64,000 bases of DNA, from NCBI RefSeq assembly GCF_001424565.1, contig NZ_LMOL01000004.1, forward strand, positions 151,096 to 215,095, in the 5' to 3' direction. Below the pieces are notes generated by a model. That model was not told the DNA's origin, searched no databases, and saw nothing but the letters and a program-made list of their open reading frames with translations. Source of the stretch: Arthrobacter sp. Leaf141 (lineage in GTDB: Bacteria; Actinomycetota; Actinomycetes; Actinomycetales; Micrococcaceae). Shown one piece after another: positions 62,873 to 64,000 of this stretch; within the stretch, counting starts at the first letter, position 1, and each line of letters opens with the position of its first letter. The position numbers and the translations under genes were made by a program.

Positions 62873-64000
62873 ATGCCCATCCCCACCGACAGCATCCTCT
62901 TCGGCGCTGCGTACTATCACGAGTACCAGCCCACCGAGAGGCTCGACGCCGACATGGACCTGATGAAGGAGGCGCACTTCACCGTCATCCGGGTGGGCGA
63001 ATCCGTCTGGTCCACGTGGGAGCCGGACAACGGGGTGTTTGACCTCGACTGGCTCCAGCCGGTCCTGGATGCGGCGCACGCCCGCGGCATCCGGGTCATC
63101 CTTGGCACCCCCACGTACGCGGCGCCGCCGTGGCTGGCGCGGTTGTACCCGGAAATCAACGTGCACCGGTCCACCGGGCAGCCCATGGGCTGGGGAGCCC
63201 GGCAGGAAATCGACTACACCCACCCGGCGTTCCTGTTCCACGCGGAGCGGATCATCCGCAAAATCATCGCCCGGTACGTGGACCACCCGGCCGTGATCGG
63301 TTTCCAGGTGGACAACGAGCCCGGCAACGAGATCTTCCACAACCCGGGCGTCTTCCAGAAGTTCATCGGGCACCTGCGCAAGCAGTACGGCACGGTGGAG
63401 GAGCTCAACCGGGAATGGGGCCTGACGTACTGGTCGCACCGGCTCTCGGACTGGGCCGATCTGTGGACCCCGGATGCCAACGCGCAGCCGCAGTACGCAC
63501 TCGCGTGGCGTCGGTTCCAGGCTGAGCTGACCACCTCCTACATCCACTGGCAGGCGGAGGTGGTGCGCGAGTACGCCCGGGAGGACCAGTTCGTCACCAC
63601 CTGCATCTCCTACGAACGGCCAACAGCCCAGGATGATGCCTTGACGTCCCGGCTGGACGTGACCGCCGGGAACCCGTACTACCGGATGCAAGACCATTTG
63701 GCGCTGCCGGCCGTTGCGCCGACTCGGCAATCGTGGACCACCGAGGGCACCTGGTCCCTGTATGCGACGGCGGACCGGATGTTCTCCTCCAAGCAGGCGC
63801 CGTTCCTGGTCACCGAGACCAATGCGCAGGCGATTGGGCACGCGCACCAGAACGAGCCGGCCTTCGATGGGCAGTGGCGGCAGGCCGCGTGGGCTTTGGT
63901 GTCCCGCGGGGCCTCGATGATCGAGTACTGGCACTGGCACACGCTGCATTTCGGGGCCGAAACGTTCTGGGGCGGGGTGCTGCCGCACAGCCTGGAACCG
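62873..64000 (+). CDS. Beta-galactosidase GH42, partial at window end
   Basis: The first 376 codons of a GH42 enzyme, cut by the window edge, with no stop in view. The barrel starts FGAAYYHEYQPTERLDADMDLMKEAHFTVIRVGESVWSTWEP in order. Acid/base Glu149 is in GFQVDNEPGNE and nucleophile Glu315 in FLVTETNAQ. Cytoplasmic, no signal peptide. It differs clearly from the GH42 at 22340: the catalytic contexts are DNEPG versus NNEYG and TETN versus MEQA, so they are two subfamilies, perhaps with different galactosides. It is regulated by the LacI gene just upstream; GAAAGGCACC precedes the ATG. Confidence 0.93.
   Translation, partial: MPIPTDSILFGAAYYHEYQPTERLDADMDLMKEAHFTVIRVGESVWSTWEPDNGVFDLDWLQPVLDAAHARGIRVILGTPTYAAPPWLARLYPEINVHRSTGQPMGWGARQEIDYTHPAFLFHAERIIRKIIARYVDHPAVIGFQVDNEPGNEIFHNPGVFQKFIGHLRKQYGTVEELNREWGLTYWSHRLSDWADLWTPDANAQPQYALAWRRFQAELTTSYIHWQAEVVREYAREDQFVTTCISYERPTAQDDALTSRLDVTAGNPYYRMQDHLALPAVAPTRQSWTTEGTWSLYATADRMFSSKQAPFLVTETNAQAIGHAHQNEPAFDGQWRQAAWALVSRGASMIEYWHWHTLHFGAETFWGGVLPHSLEP

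Noticed and set aside
1..64000. tRNA, rRNA, CRISPR, insertion sequences and attachment sites
   Set aside because: I looked on both strands for T-loop sequences, transposase-like proteins, regular repeats and integrases and found none that could be supported.

Overview
The window is GC-rich, densely coded DNA typical of a soil actinobacterium. Many starts are GTG, ATGA/GTGA gene overlaps are frequent, LacI regulators and sugar uptake genes are abundant, and several genes carry a TAnnnT hexamer 6-8 bases before the start codon, as leaderless actinobacterial genes do. The gene families fit the Micrococcaceae (Arthrobacter or Pseudarthrobacter); this assignment is inferred from content, not from a search. 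I saw no rRNA, tRNA, CRISPR array, insertion sequence, integrase or origin.

Layout. 0.07-16.3 kb holds mostly unrelated single genes: a DsbA-like thioredoxin, MepB, TerC, an FdhF/YdeP molybdopterin oxidoreductase with a DUF6457 partner, a DHA2 exporter, an ArsR-SRPBCC fusion under a 26-bp palindrome, a hydroxyacid dehydrogenase, SRPBCC and DUF1801 proteins, and a sugar isomerase preceded by two operators. This part is unusually damaged. A DUF1349 gene, a secreted serine protease and an MFS transporter each carry one frameshift, and there are remnants of a RecQ helicase and a PanE-like reductase. 16.5-22 kb holds a convergent lipoprotein/membrane hydrolase pair of unknown role, a VOC protein, and a marR-MFS operon with tandem operators.

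22.2-35.3 kb is a carbohydrate locus: GH42 beta-galactosidase, LplB/YtcP-type permeases, a Tat-type binding lipoprotein, a YesL-like protein, a divergent GH3 glycosidase, then a Gfo/Idh/MocA dehydrogenase, a PmoA-family protein, a cupin and a LacI repressor. A shared AAACTTT-centred motif lies before the GH42 gene, in the GH3/dehydrogenase gap and before the lacI gene, which suggests one local regulon. 35.3-43.7 kb is a patchwork of small enzymes, a secreted HNH/Excalibur nuclease, conserved hypotheticals and an NmrA-type remnant. 43.7-46.7 kb is a second LacI-controlled sugar operon (dehydrogenase plus hydroxypyruvate-isomerase-like barrel) with two identical operators.

47.8-56.7 kb is a peptide-type ABC transporter operon (oppBCDF-like, binding protein, cytosine-deaminase-like amidohydrolase), divergent from a GntR regulator and an ornithine-cyclodeaminase-like gene. 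It looks like a catabolic unit for a small nitrogen compound. 57.2-60 kb is a MarR / acyl-CoA ligase / DUF2177 operon. The last 3 kb is a DUF1295 protein, a small lipoprotein, and a LacI plus GH42 pair with two perfect 14-bp operators; the second GH42 runs off the window end.
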